A stretch of DNA of 39,469 nt. Source: Clostridiales bacterium. Lineage in GTDB: Bacteria; Bacillota; Clostridia; UBA1381. The position numbers and the translations under genes were made by a program. Location: positions 1-39,469 of the forward strand of contig JAQXZB010000119.1 of NCBI GenBank assembly GCA_029226975.1, written 5' to 3'. The notes under the pieces are model-generated. The model made no database searches. It was not told where the DNA came from and worked only from the letters and a program-made list of their open reading frames with translations. Shown here piece after piece: positions 18,173 through 25,943 of this stretch. How positions within the stretch are numbered: the stretch's first letter is position 1; the number at the start of each line of letters is the position of its first letter.

Positions 18173-19051
18173 TTAACCCTTTACCGCGCCGACCATTACG
18201 CCTGCTGCGAAATACTTCTGCAGGAACGGGTATACGCACAGAATGGGAACCGTACCGATAACGATAACCGCCATCTTTAAGGAGTCCTCGGGAAGCTCCT
18301 GATTCGCCGAAGTGGTCGTTTCCGCAGTCTGCATTACGATATTTCTTAAAACAAGCTGGAACGGATACTTTGCCTGATCCTCAAGATAGAGCAATGCTCC
18401 GAAGTAGTTGTTCCAGTGACCTACGCCGTACATAAGACCGAAGGTTGCAAGACAGGGAAGCGAAAGCGGCAGTGCAATTTTTACAAATATTCCGATTTCG
18501 CTGCAGCCGTCTATGGACGCGGCCTCGTTAAGCTCTCTGGGCAAATCCATAAAGAAGTTTCTTACAATAAGCATATTGTAAGCGCTTATTGCGCCCGGAA
18601 GCACCAGCGCCGCATATGTATCGTAAAGACCTAAGCTCTTAACAAGCAGGAAGGTGGGGCTCATACCGCCGCCGAACACCATCGTAAAGAGCACCAGGTT
18701 TAAGAAGAACTTCTTTCCGGGCAAATCGCTTTTTGAAAGAGCGTATGCCATTGTAGCCGTAAAGAACAGGTTTGTTATTGTACCGAATACGGTTACAAGA
18801 ACGGATACTACAAGCGATCTTACAACCGTGTGCTTCATGGTAGGACCGAATACTGTTTTGTATGCCGCAACCGTCGGCTCCTTGGGGATAAGGAAAATCG
18901 GGCTTGTCTGAATTTCCGTATCCGTCGCAAAGGACGAGGCAATAACATAGATAAACGGAACAACCATCACTATAGCCAGAATTGTGAGCACCAAATATAT
19001 AACTATTTCGCCGATGAAATCGCCGACTGACTTTCTTTTTATACTAATCAT
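18173..19051 (-). CDS. ABC sugar transporter permease 2 (LplC/UgpE-like)
   Basis: A 292-residue inner-membrane permease with about six transmembrane segments. The EAA loop that contacts the ATPase is EAASIDGCSEIGIFVKIALP. The N-terminus (MISIKRKSVGDFIGEIVIYLVL) and the end AAGVMVGAVKG are typical of the LplC/CarbI subgroup. GGGAGG precedes the ATG. It is the second gene of the operon, 19 bases after permease 1. Confidence 0.93.
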   Translation of the reverse strand: MISIKRKSVGDFIGEIVIYLVLTILAIVMVVPFIYVIASSFATDTEIQTSPIFLIPKEPTVAAYKTVFGPTMKHTVVRSLVVSVLVTVFGTITNLFFTATMAYALSKSDLPGKKFFLNLVLFTMVFGGGMSPTFLLVKSLGLYDTYAALVLPGAISAYNMLIVRNFFMDLPRELNEAASIDGCSEIGIFVKIALPLSLPCLATFGLMYGVGHWNNYFGALLYLEDQAKYPFQLVLRNIVMQTAETTTSANQELPEDSLKMAVIVIGTVPILCVYPFLQKYFAAGVMVGAVKG

Positions 19052-19070
19052 TTTTTCTCACCCTCCCAAC

Positions 19071-20054
19071 TTAGAACAATCCTGCCTGACCGATAGCCTT
19101 TGCGGCGCGGTTGGCAAGCTGTATACAGGTTAAGCTGACAAGCGATTTAAACAGACCCACAGCGGTTGTGTGTCCGTAGTCGCCGCCGACTCTACCGTAG
19201 TTATAAACGTATGTGTCAAAGGTCTCGGATTTTGACTGGTTAAGGGTATTTTGCATAAGGATGATCTGCTCATAGCCCGTATCAAGCACCGAACCCATTC
19301 TTAAAACGAACATTGTTACTATTGTTCCCGCAATTGCCGGAATGGTTATGTATATAAGCTGCTGCATACGGTTTGCACCGTCAACTATTGCAGCCTCGTA
19401 CTGCTCAACATCAACGCCCGCCAAAGCCGCTAAGAATATAACCGTACCCCAGCCGGTTTCTTTCCAGATAGCCTGAACAAGCAATACCCAGTATATGCTC
19501 GACGGACTTTCGAGAAGATCGGTTTCCTTGCCCGTCAAAGCCTTTATAATCTCATAAAACGCACCGCCGGAGTATGCATCGTTGCCGGCAACGGCGGGAG
19601 TTTTGAGCATCATGAACGATATTGATGCAATGACAACCCAGGATACGAAGTGAGGAACGTATACAAAGGTCTGCAATACCTTCTTGTACCACTGCACCTT
19701 GACCTCGTTTAACAAAAGCGCGAGTATTATGGGCAGCGGGAAGAAGAATATCAAATTCATAAATGAAATGATAAGCGTATTGCTCAAAAGCCTCAGAAAG
19801 TCGGAGCCTACAAAGAAGTCCGCAAAGTTCTGGAAGCCTACCCAGTCCGAATTGAAGAAATCAAGACCCGCATAGTACGCCTTGAAGCCTATGAGCAGTC
19901 CCCACAATGGAAAAATCTTAAAAATAACAAAATACAAAAATCCCGGAAGCAGCAGAAGATACATCCACTTATTCTTCTTAATGCTCTGCCAGGTTTTGGC
20001 TCTGCGCTCAGATTTCTGCTGCGCGGTAAGAGCCGGTTTTTCAGCCTTAGCCAT
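19071..20054 (-). CDS. ABC sugar transporter permease 1 (LplB/UgpA-like)
   Basis: A 327-residue membrane permease. After a charged cytoplasmic N-terminus (1-30) come about six hydrophobic segments and an EAA loop (EAAIVDGANRMQQLIYITIP). The extended N-terminus and the NWVGFQNF-like region (SDWVGFQNFADFF) place it in the LplB group that imports complex oligosaccharides. It is the first gene of the operon, with AGGAGG before the ATG. It pairs with permease 2 to form the channel. Confidence 0.93.
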   Translation of the reverse strand: MAKAEKPALTAQQKSERRAKTWQSIKKNKWMYLLLLPGFLYFVIFKIFPLWGLLIGFKAYYAGLDFFNSDWVGFQNFADFFVGSDFLRLLSNTLIISFMNLIFFFPLPIILALLLNEVKVQWYKKVLQTFVYVPHFVSWVVIASISFMMLKTPAVAGNDAYSGGAFYEIIKALTGKETDLLESPSSIYWVLLVQAIWKETGWGTVIFLAALAGVDVEQYEAAIVDGANRMQQLIYITIPAIAGTIVTMFVLRMGSVLDTGYEQIILMQNTLNQSKSETFDTYVYNYGRVGGDYGHTTAVGLFKSLVSLTCIQLANRAAKAIGQAGLF

Positions 20055-20091
20055 AAGTCAATACCTCCTAATTGTTATCTATGTATCCGGA

Positions 20092-20122
20092 CATTTTGCA
20101 GCTTCTCTCCCCTTGCAAAATG
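20092..20122 (-). promoter_or_regulatory. leader inverted repeat of the sugar ABC operon
   Basis: CATTTTGCA (20092-20100) and TGCAAAATG (20114-20122) form a perfect 9-bp stem in the 5' leader, with a 13-nt loop, between the promoter and the ribosome binding site. It may be an RNA hairpin or an operator. Confidence 0.5.
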
Positions 20123-20148
20123 CACAAATACATGAACCTCATATATCT

Positions 20149-20177
20149 ATTATAGTATAATTTGCGCAAAATAGCAA
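20149..20177 (-). promoter_or_regulatory. promoter of the sugar ABC operon
   Basis: Minus strand: TTGCTA (20172-20177), 17-bp spacer, TATAAT (20149-20154). Confidence 0.6.
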
Positions 20178-20180
20178 GAG

Positions 20181-20205
20181 TTTTTTATAAACGTTTTATA
20201 AAAAA
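20181..20205. promoter_or_regulatory. palindrome next to the sugar ABC promoter, candidate operator
   Basis: TTTTTTATAAA and TTTATAAAAAA are 11-bp perfect arms around CGT, ending 4 bp upstream of the -35. The AAACGTTT core resembles LacI-family operators. Confidence 0.5.
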
Positions 20206-20252
20206 ATCCGACTTTTTTGTATAAAATTAAGTAAGGTAACGTAATTTTAGGC

Positions 20253-20301
20253 AAAAAACAAATGCCTTGGGCTTTTAAATAAGCCAAAGACATCTGTTTT
20301 T
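20253..20301 (-). terminator. terminator of the pst-phoU operon
   Basis: A long stem (20254-20274 / 20281-20301, mostly paired, with a few wobbles) is followed by U residues on the minus strand. It lies 13 bases after the phoU stop. Confidence 0.85.
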
Positions 20302-20313
20302 GGGGTGCAATAT

Positions 20314-20952
20314 TTATATATGCTCGCCTATTATCGAGAACACTACCCAGCCGGCAATATTTACCGCGTGGTCGGCGATTTTTTCTATATATTTGGCAAT
20401 CATAAGCACATCTATTGCCTGATCGCTGCCCTCGGAGTTTTTCTTTATCGACTCCACAAGAAGCTCTCTTACCTCATTAAAAAGACCGTCTACCACATTG
20501 TCATGCTCTATTACCTTCCGGGCAAGAGCGGCATCGTTTTTAACATACGCCTCAACGCTTGTGTTTACCATGAATATTGTCGCCTCGGTCATATCGCGTA
20601 TCTGGGAGGGTACAGCGTCCTTGTTTAGATTTGTGCGCATGGCAATCTCGCATATATCCGCCGCCTGGTCGCCTATTCTCTCCATGTCGGTTATCATTTT
20701 AAGGGCTGAGGAGATTTTCCTCAAATCCCTTGCCACAGGCTGCTGCTGCAAAAGCATTTTCATGCACAGCGCTTCAATTGCGCGTTCCTTGTGGTCAATG
20801 TCCTCGTCCGCCTCGATGATGTTTTGGGCGCTTTCTCTGTCCTCGTGCAAAACAACGTTCACCGCTCCGGCAATTGCCTCCTCAATCATCATGCCCATAT
20901 CTGTCAAATCGGCATTTAAATGCGACAGCTGACGGTCAAATCTGTTTCTCAT
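20314..20952 (-). CDS. phoU: phosphate transport system regulator PhoU
   Basis: A 212-residue cytoplasmic all-helical protein that links the Pst transporter to the PhoR/PhoP signal and limits phosphate uptake. It has two PhoU three-helix repeats, with conserved segments such as 'ADEDIDHKERAIEALCMKML' and 'MERIGDQAADICEIA' in the first and 'IEKIADHAVNIAGWV' in the second. The length is normal. It is last in the operon, 15 bases after pstB. Confidence 0.96.
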   Translation of the reverse strand: MRNRFDRQLSHLNADLTDMGMMIEEAIAGAVNVVLHEDRESAQNIIEADEDIDHKERAIEALCMKMLLQQQPVARDLRKISSALKMITDMERIGDQAADICEIAMRTNLNKDAVPSQIRDMTEATIFMVNTSVEAYVKNDAALARKVIEHDNVVDGLFNEVRELLVESIKKNSEGSDQAIDVLMIAKYIEKIADHAVNIAGWVVFSIIGEHI

Positions 20953-20967
20953 AGCTTATTCCTCTCC

Positions 20968-21729
20968 TTATCCAAATCTTCCGGTTATGTAATCCTCAGT
21001 CCTCTTGTCGGACGGTGTGGAAAACAGCTTTTGAGTTTTGTCAAACTCCACCATCTCGCCCACAAGGAAAAATGCGGTGTAGTCGGCAATTCTTGCCGCC
21101 TGCTGCATATTATGGGTAACTATTGCAACGGTGTAGTTCTTTTTAAGCTCCTCCATCAAATCCTCTATTTTAAGGGTTGAGATAGGGTCAAGCGCCGAGG
21201 TCGGCTCATCCATCAACAGCACCTCCGGCTCAACCGCTAAAGCTCTTGCGATGCAAAGCCGCTGCTGCTGACCGCCCGAAAGACCCAGGGCGCTCTTTTT
21301 TAATCTGTCCTTTAATTCGTCCCAGATAGCCGCCTGCTTAAGGCTGGTTTCGACAATCTCGTCAAGCTTTGCATGATTTTTTATACCGTGTATTCTCGGT
21401 CCGTAGGCGATGTTGTCGTAGACGCTCATGGGGAAAGGATTGGGCTGCTGAAACACCATGCCCACTCTCTTTCTCAAAACCGTAACGTCCACCCGCTTAT
21501 CATATATATCCTCATCGTCAAGCTTTACCCCGCCCTCGATTTTGATATTCTCCACCAGGTCGTTCATTCTGTTTAAGGTTTTTAAAAATGTGGATTTACC
21601 GCAGCCCGACGGGCCTATCATTGCGGTTATTTTATTTTTATATATCGGTAGCGACACGTTCTTTAAGGCATGATGCTCGCCGTAATGCAAATTCAGCCGC
21701 TGTGCCGACATTTTGGTTTCTTCAGGCAT
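20968..21729 (-). CDS. pstB: phosphate ABC transporter ATPase PstB
   Basis: A 253-residue ATPase that drives high-affinity phosphate import. Walker A is GPSGCGKST (39-47), then the Q-loop in VFQQPNPF, the ABC signature LSGGQQQR, Walker [12 protein letters not shown] and the switch His in VTHNM. The length is typical of PstB. It lies between pstA and phoU. Confidence 0.97.
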   Translation of the reverse strand: MPEETKMSAQRLNLHYGEHHALKNVSLPIYKNKITAMIGPSGCGKSTFLKTLNRMNDLVENIKIEGGVKLDDEDIYDKRVDVTVLRKRVGMVFQQPNPFPMSVYDNIAYGPRIHGIKNHAKLDEIVETSLKQAAIWDELKDRLKKSALGLSGGQQQRLCIARALAVEPEVLLMDEPTSALDPISTLKIEDLMEELKKNYTVAIVTHNMQQAARIADYTAFFLVGEMVEFDKTQKLFSTPSDKRTEDYITGRFG

Positions 21730-21743
21730 ATTATCCTCCTTGC

Positions 21744-22601
21744 TTAACCCTTGGTTATTTTGCTCGTAATAAACTTTGTGAGGAAGTTTATCCCCAGTAC
21801 AAGAACTATAAGTATCAGCGCAATGCCGAAAGCGTGGTCGGTGTTTCCTTCTGCCATTTCAAGATACAAGCCTATTGTCATTGTTCCGCCCGACTCCATG
21901 ATATGGGAAAAAATTCCCGATAAAGCCTTTGGCAGCAGATAACTGCTTCCCGCGGTAAACAGAAGCGCCGCCGATTCGCCGACAATTCTTCCCACCGCAA
22001 GGATTATTGCGGTGACAATCCCCGGCAGTGCCGAGGGCAGCACAATCGTTCTTATAATGCGCCATTTCTTTGCGCCCAGTCCCAGCGCACCCTGCCGGTA
22101 GCTTTCCGGAACGGTCTTTAACGCTTCCTGGGTGGTTCTTATAACTATGGGCAAAATCATCAGCGTAAGCGTAAGCGAACCGCAGATAATCGAAAAGCCC
22201 AAATGACAGCTCTGACCGAAAAACGCCATTCCGAACAGTCCGAATATTATCGAGGGAATACCGGAGAGCGTTTCTGTGGCAAACTCGATAAAGGAAACCA
22301 ATCGTCCGGGCTTTGCGTACTCGGTAAGATACACCGCCGCGCCGATACCTATCGGTGTGGCAATTAACAGGGTTATTATGATTATATACAGCGTATTTAC
22401 CATATATCCCAGTATTCCGAAGGTGCCTGTGGCAACGCTCTTTATTGTGGAGAGAAATGTCCGGTTGATACTCGGCACTCCGTTTACCACAATATAAATG
22501 ATAATTCCCGCCAAAAGCGCCGCCACGAAAATTCCCGAAAAGTAAATCAGTCCGTACATCAGCGCGTCAAGGGGCCGCTTTTTCTTTTTATACAGCGTCA
22601 T
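21744..22601 (-). CDS. pstA: phosphate ABC transporter permease PstA
   Basis: A 285-residue membrane permease with about six transmembrane segments and the PstA pattern [15 protein letters not shown] plus the EAA-type loop around [19 protein letters not shown]. Its start overlaps the end of pstC by four bases, so the pair is translationally coupled. Confidence 0.96.
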   Translation of the reverse strand: MTLYKKKKRPLDALMYGLIYFSGIFVAALLAGIIIYIVVNGVPSINRTFLSTIKSVATGTFGILGYMVNTLYIIIITLLIATPIGIGAAVYLTEYAKPGRLVSFIEFATETLSGIPSIIFGLFGMAFFGQSCHLGFSIICGSLTLTLMILPIVIRTTQEALKTVPESYRQGALGLGAKKWRIIRTIVLPSALPGIVTAIILAVGRIVGESAALLFTAGSSYLLPKALSGIFSHIMESGGTMTIGLYLEMAEGNTDHAFGIALILIVLVLGINFLTKFITSKITKG

Positions 22602-23491
22602 TCGTCCTCACCCGCCTTTTTAAGAGTTGTGTTTAAGATAATGTTTATCACCATGATGAACACAAACAGCACAAGTCCTATGGTAAAGAGTGCCTGACGG
22701 TGCAGTCCCGATGAATAGGACATCTCCGAAACGATACCCGTTGTAAGAAATCTTACGGAGTTAAAGGGCATGGGCAGATTTACGACATTTCCCGCAACCA
22801 TGGTAATTGCCATCGCCTCGCCTATGGCTCTTCCCACACCAAGCACTATCGAGGTTATGATACCCGACTTTGCGGCGGGAATTGTAACCTTAAATACCGT
22901 TGTTATCTTTGTTGCGCCCAAGGCGTAGGAGCTGTTCCTTAAATGCTGCGGAACGGCTCTTATAGCCGTTTCCGACACGTTTACAACCGTCGGAAGTATC
23001 ATAACCGCAAGCACGAACACCGCCGAAATAAGATTTGCTCCGCCGGTCATTTGATGAGAGGGGTCGCCGGCGTATATCATTGTTTCTATCCTATACATTA
23101 TCGGCTTTATTATGAGTATGCCCAAAAGTCCGTACACAACCGAGGGTATTCCCGCCAAAAGCTCCACCGCCGGCTTTACCACGCGGCTAAGTCCCTTAGG
23201 CGCAATCTCCGCTAAAAACACCGCCGTCAAAAGCGCAATGGGAACTCCTATGATTATTGCAAGCAGGGTGCCGACTATCGAGGTAAGTATTATGTATAAA
23301 ATTCCAAAGCCCGGCTCGCTTGCGGTCGGCGCCCATTTTGTGCCAAAAAGCATATCAATAACGCCTATTTTGGCAAGGGCGGGAACTCCGGAGCTTATCA
23401 TATACACGCATATGGCAAATACCGCCGCAATAGCGGTTATTCCGCAGACGAAAAACACCGCCGCCATTATGCGCTCCGATTTGTTATTCAT
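22598..23491 (-). CDS. pstC: phosphate ABC transporter permease PstC
   Basis: A 297-residue membrane permease that partners PstA. Family marks are LLAGIPSVVYGLLG and the cytoplasmic loop SSYALGATKITTVFKVTIP. It starts 14 bases after pstS and overlaps pstA by four bases. Confidence 0.96.
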   Translation of the reverse strand: MNNKSERIMAAVFFVCGITAIAAVFAICVYMISSGVPALAKIGVIDMLFGTKWAPTASEPGFGILYIILTSIVGTLLAIIIGVPIALLTAVFLAEIAPKGLSRVVKPAVELLAGIPSVVYGLLGILIIKPIMYRIETMIYAGDPSHQMTGGANLISAVFVLAVMILPTVVNVSETAIRAVPQHLRNSSYALGATKITTVFKVTIPAAKSGIITSIVLGVGRAIGEAMAITMVAGNVVNLPMPFNSVRFLTTGIVSEMSYSSGLHRQALFTIGLVLFVFIMVINIILNTTLKKAGEDE

Positions 23492-23505
23492 ACTGCTCCT
23501 CCGCC

Positions 23506-24318
23506 TTATTCAACCGGTATAAGACCTACACTTTCGGCAATTTCCTTGCCCTTGTCGGACTTTAAAAATTCAAACCAAGTTTGTACCGCTTCACTCTGCT
23601 CGCTAATCTCGCCCTTTGTTGCCATAACAAACGGACGCTGAAGCGCGTATTTGCCCGCCGTAATATTTTGTGCTGTAGGCTCATAACCGTCAACCTTTAA
23701 TGTCACTACGCTGTCGTTTAAAACGTCTAATGAAACATAGCCTATTGCATTGGGGGTTGAAGCTACAGTGGTCAATACCGCACCGGTTGAGTCAAGCTCC
23801 TGAGCGTACTTGCACTTGTCGGCAATATCGAGCATTTCCTCAAAGGCGTCCCTTGTACCCGAGCCGGACTCTCTGCCGATTACCACAATCTGTCCTGCCT
23901 GTGCGCCCACACCGCTCCAGTCCGCAATCGTTCCGTCATAAATCTGTGTAAGCTGTTCCTTTGTTAGGTTATCTATGGTGCAATTTGAATTTGCAATAAC
24001 CGCTATACCGTCTATAGCAACGATGTTTTCAACAAGACCCTTGTCCTTTTCCTCCTGCTTTAAGGCTCTTGAAGCGTTTCCGATGTCCGCCGTACCTGCG
24101 CTTACAGCCTCGATACCCGCGCCGGAGCCGGTAAACTGTGCCGATGCGGTAATACCGGGATTTTCCTGATTGAATACCTCGCACGCCGCCTCAACAAGCT
24201 TCTGCATGGAGGTTGAGCCGTTCATTGTAACTGTCTTGGGCTGTGCCGAGCCTGAGCATGAGGCAAGCGCTCCCGCTATCAATGCTCCCGTAATAACTGC
24301 TGAAATTGTTTTTTTCAT
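23506..24318 (-). CDS. pstS: phosphate-binding lipoprotein PstS
   Basis: Extracellular phosphate receptor, 270 residues from the ATG at 24318. The lipoprotein signal MKKTISAVITGALIAGALASC has its lipobox at LASC. The binding-site pattern is present: MNGSTSMQKL, the FTGSGAGIEAV loop and ESGSGTRDAFEEM. The reading frame extends 12 codons further upstream, but AAGGAAGG sits before the chosen ATG and the signal peptide starts there. It is first gene of the operon, with PhoP-like repeats upstream. No phoP/phoR genes are in the window. Confidence 0.95.
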   Translation of the reverse strand: MKKTISAVITGALIAGALASCSGSAQPKTVTMNGSTSMQKLVEAACEVFNQENPGITASAQFTGSGAGIEAVSAGTADIGNASRALKQEEKDKGLVENIVAIDGIAVIANSNCTIDNLTKEQLTQIYDGTIADWSGVGAQAGQIVVIGRESGSGTRDAFEEMLDIADKCKYAQELDSTGAVLTTVASTPNAIGYVSLDVLNDSVVTLKVDGYEPTAQNITAGKYALQRPFVMATKGEISEQSEAVQTWFEFLKSDKGKEIAESVGLIPVE

Positions 24319-24380
24319 TTTTATTCCTTCCTTTCCTTTATGCGTCCTTCGCATTTACATTTATCAGTTTACACGTCTTA

Positions 24381-24420
24381 TGTAAAATAATAAACATGGT
24401 TTGTGTAAAACTTTGGTAAA
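24381..24420 (-). promoter_or_regulatory. candidate Pho box upstream of pstS
   Basis: On the minus strand, TTTACC (24415-24420) and TTTACA (24404-24409) are 11 bp apart, with a further TTTACA at 24381-24386. This matches the TT(A/C/T)ACA direct repeats at 11-bp period bound by PhoP in Firmicutes. No clean -10 was found. Confidence 0.5.
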
Positions 24421-24444
24421 ACTGCTTTTTTTATTTACAAATTC

Positions 24445-24473
24445 TTGAACGGAGGGTGCTTTTTTGTTATAAT
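24445..24473 (+). promoter_or_regulatory. promoter of the YitT-family gene
   Basis: TTGAAC (24445-24450), 17-bp spacer, TATAAT (24468-24473). Confidence 0.7.
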
Positions 24474-24496
24474 AACTCTGACAGGGAGGTGCTTTT

Positions 24497-25360
24497 ATGC
24501 CAAAATTAAAATGTTTGAATTTTCTTGCCCTTACGGCGGCGGGCTTTATAAATGCGTTCGGGATTACGATATTCCTCGCCCCGGTAAAGCTTTACGACAG
24601 CGGCTTTTCCGGAACGGCAATGCTTATTTCACAGGTTACGCCCCAATGGCTGTCGCTTTCGGTATTCCTTTTGATCTTAAACATTCCCGCATTTCTTTAC
24701 GGCTTAAAAAAGCAGGGTGCGGCATTTACGATATATTCGATATACAGCGTTGTTATGTATTCGCTGGGGGCATGGCTCATAACCGATGTACTGCCGGTTG
24801 ATGTGAGCATTGCGTCACCCCTTGCCGGAACGGATTTGCTTTTGTGCGCGCTGTTCGGCGGGCTTATCTCCGGCGTGGGCAGTGGTCTTGCCATACGCTT
24901 CGGCGGCGCTATAGACGGTGTGGACATAATCGCGGTTATTTTTACAAAGCCCTTGGGCATAAGCGTGGGGACCTTTGTAATGCTCTATAATGTGGCTTTA
25001 TACATTGTGTGCGGTATCGTTATACAAAGCTGGATTTTGCCGCTTTACTCCATTGTTACCTATGCCATGGGTTCAAAAACCATTGATTACATCATAGAGG
25101 GCATTGACCGCAAAAAGGCGGCGTCAATAATCACAGAGCACTGCGAAGAAGTATGCTCCGCACTTTCGGAAGCATTCGGCAGCGGACTTACGATTATGGA
25201 CGCAAAGGGCTATTATTCCGACTCGCAAAAGCAGATGATTTACTTTGTGGTAAACAGATTTCAGATTATAAAGGTTAAAAATATAGTCCACGAAATAGAC
25301 CCCGGCGCATTCATCGCCATAAGCGAGATTGCGGATGTATTTTCTTCAAAAAAACAATAA
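24497..25360 (+). CDS. YitT-family membrane protein (DUF2179)
   Basis: A 287-residue protein with about five or six hydrophobic segments (residues 1-200) and a C-terminal cytoplasmic DUF2179 domain (about 210-280, with GLTIMDAKGYYS and the end DPGAFIAISEIADVF). Family marks include GLISGVGSGLAIRFGGAIDGVDIIA. The biochemical role of YitT proteins is not established. GGGAGGTG precedes the ATG at 24497. It is monocistronic and divergent from pstS. Confidence 0.93.
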   Translation: MPKLKCLNFLALTAAGFINAFGITIFLAPVKLYDSGFSGTAMLISQVTPQWLSLSVFLLILNIPAFLYGLKKQGAAFTIYSIYSVVMYSLGAWLITDVLPVDVSIASPLAGTDLLLCALFGGLISGVGSGLAIRFGGAIDGVDIIAVIFTKPLGISVGTFVMLYNVALYIVCGIVIQSWILPLYSIVTYAMGSKTIDYIIEGIDRKKAASIITEHCEEVCSALSEAFGSGLTIMDAKGYYSDSQKQMIYFVVNRFQIIKVKNIVHEIDPGAFIAISEIADVFSSKKQ

Positions 25361-25363
25361 AGG

Positions 25364-25399
25364 TTAAGGAGCTGTCATAAAAATACGACAGCTCCTTAA
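25364..25399. terminator. hairpin terminator between YitT gene and small lipoprotein
   Basis: The 13-bp perfect stem TTAAGGAGCTGTC / GACAGCTCCTTAA has a 10-nt loop and lies between convergent genes. The T tract is poor on the plus strand, so efficiency is uncertain. Confidence 0.65.
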
Positions 25400-25401
25400 T
25401 A

Positions 25402-25683
25402 CTATTGTACCATATCCCTTGCGGCGTTTCCCACGCCCTCGGCCGCATCGCCTACGGCTTGGCCGGCGTCCTCTACAATGTTGCCCGCGTCATCGACTAC
25501 GTTTCCCGCACCGTCGGTTACATCGTTTACCGCATCATTTATCCCGTTTTCATGGGTCGGTGCGGCAGATGCCGCCGAAGTTGCCTCGGGAGAATTGGTC
25601 GGGTTTGCATTATTGTTCATTCCGCATGAGGTCATTGCCAGTGCCGAACATATGCACACCGCAAAAATACTAAGCTTTTTCAT
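25402..25683 (-). CDS. small repetitive lipoprotein
   Basis: A 93-residue predicted lipoprotein (signal MKKLSIFAVCICSALAMTS, then Cys20). A Thr/Ser/Pro/Asn-rich linker precedes a C-terminal Gly/Ala/Asp/Val repeat region (DAVNDVTDGAGNVVDDAGN..., period about 7 or 8), which resembles an amphipathic helix. I recognise no family. The ATG at 25683 is chosen for its signal peptide and AAAGGAAT upstream; the frame opens earlier, but without a signal. An unusual palindrome lies upstream. Confidence 0.75.
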   Translation of the reverse strand: MKKLSIFAVCICSALAMTSCGMNNNANPTNSPEATSAASAAPTHENGINDAVNDVTDGAGNVVDDAGNIVEDAGQAVGDAAEGVGNAARDMVQ

Positions 25684-25721
25684 TTTTATCATTCCTTTCC
25701 GTGCCGCTCGGCACATAGCAT

Positions 25722-25745
25722 AAATCTGCTCTTGTTTGCAGATTT
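25722..25745 (-). promoter_or_regulatory. leader hairpin of the small lipoprotein gene
   Basis: AAATCTGC / GCAGATTT (8-bp perfect stem, 8-nt loop) lies between a TATAAT (25754-25759, minus strand) and the start codon. Confidence 0.45.
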
Positions 25746-25780
25746 TTAATAATATTATATCCTGTTGCTTCTGATTTATG

Positions 25781-25802
25781 CATGACGTATCGTCATGATA
25801 CG
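25781..25802. promoter_or_regulatory. overlapping palindromes, candidate operator
   Basis: CATGACG/CGTCATG (25781-25787 / 25791-25797) and CGTATC/GATACG (25786-25791 / 25797-25802) overlap. They sit near the expected -35 of the small lipoprotein gene, which has only a weak -35 (TGCATA). Confidence 0.5.
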
Positions 25803-25943
25803 AAAACAGAAATTTTTAAATTTTTTTTAAAAAAATGGAACTTTTATTTTTTTTTACCGTCTAACATTGTGTTTAAGGCAAGCGCATCCGGCCGGGGCGC
25901 ACAGCTTTGAAATTTTAAATATTCAAGAAAGAAGGTGTATATG

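Noticed and set aside
20181-20205. CcpA cre site
   Set aside because: The central CG is right, but the TG and CA ends of the cre consensus are missing; kept only as a generic palindrome.
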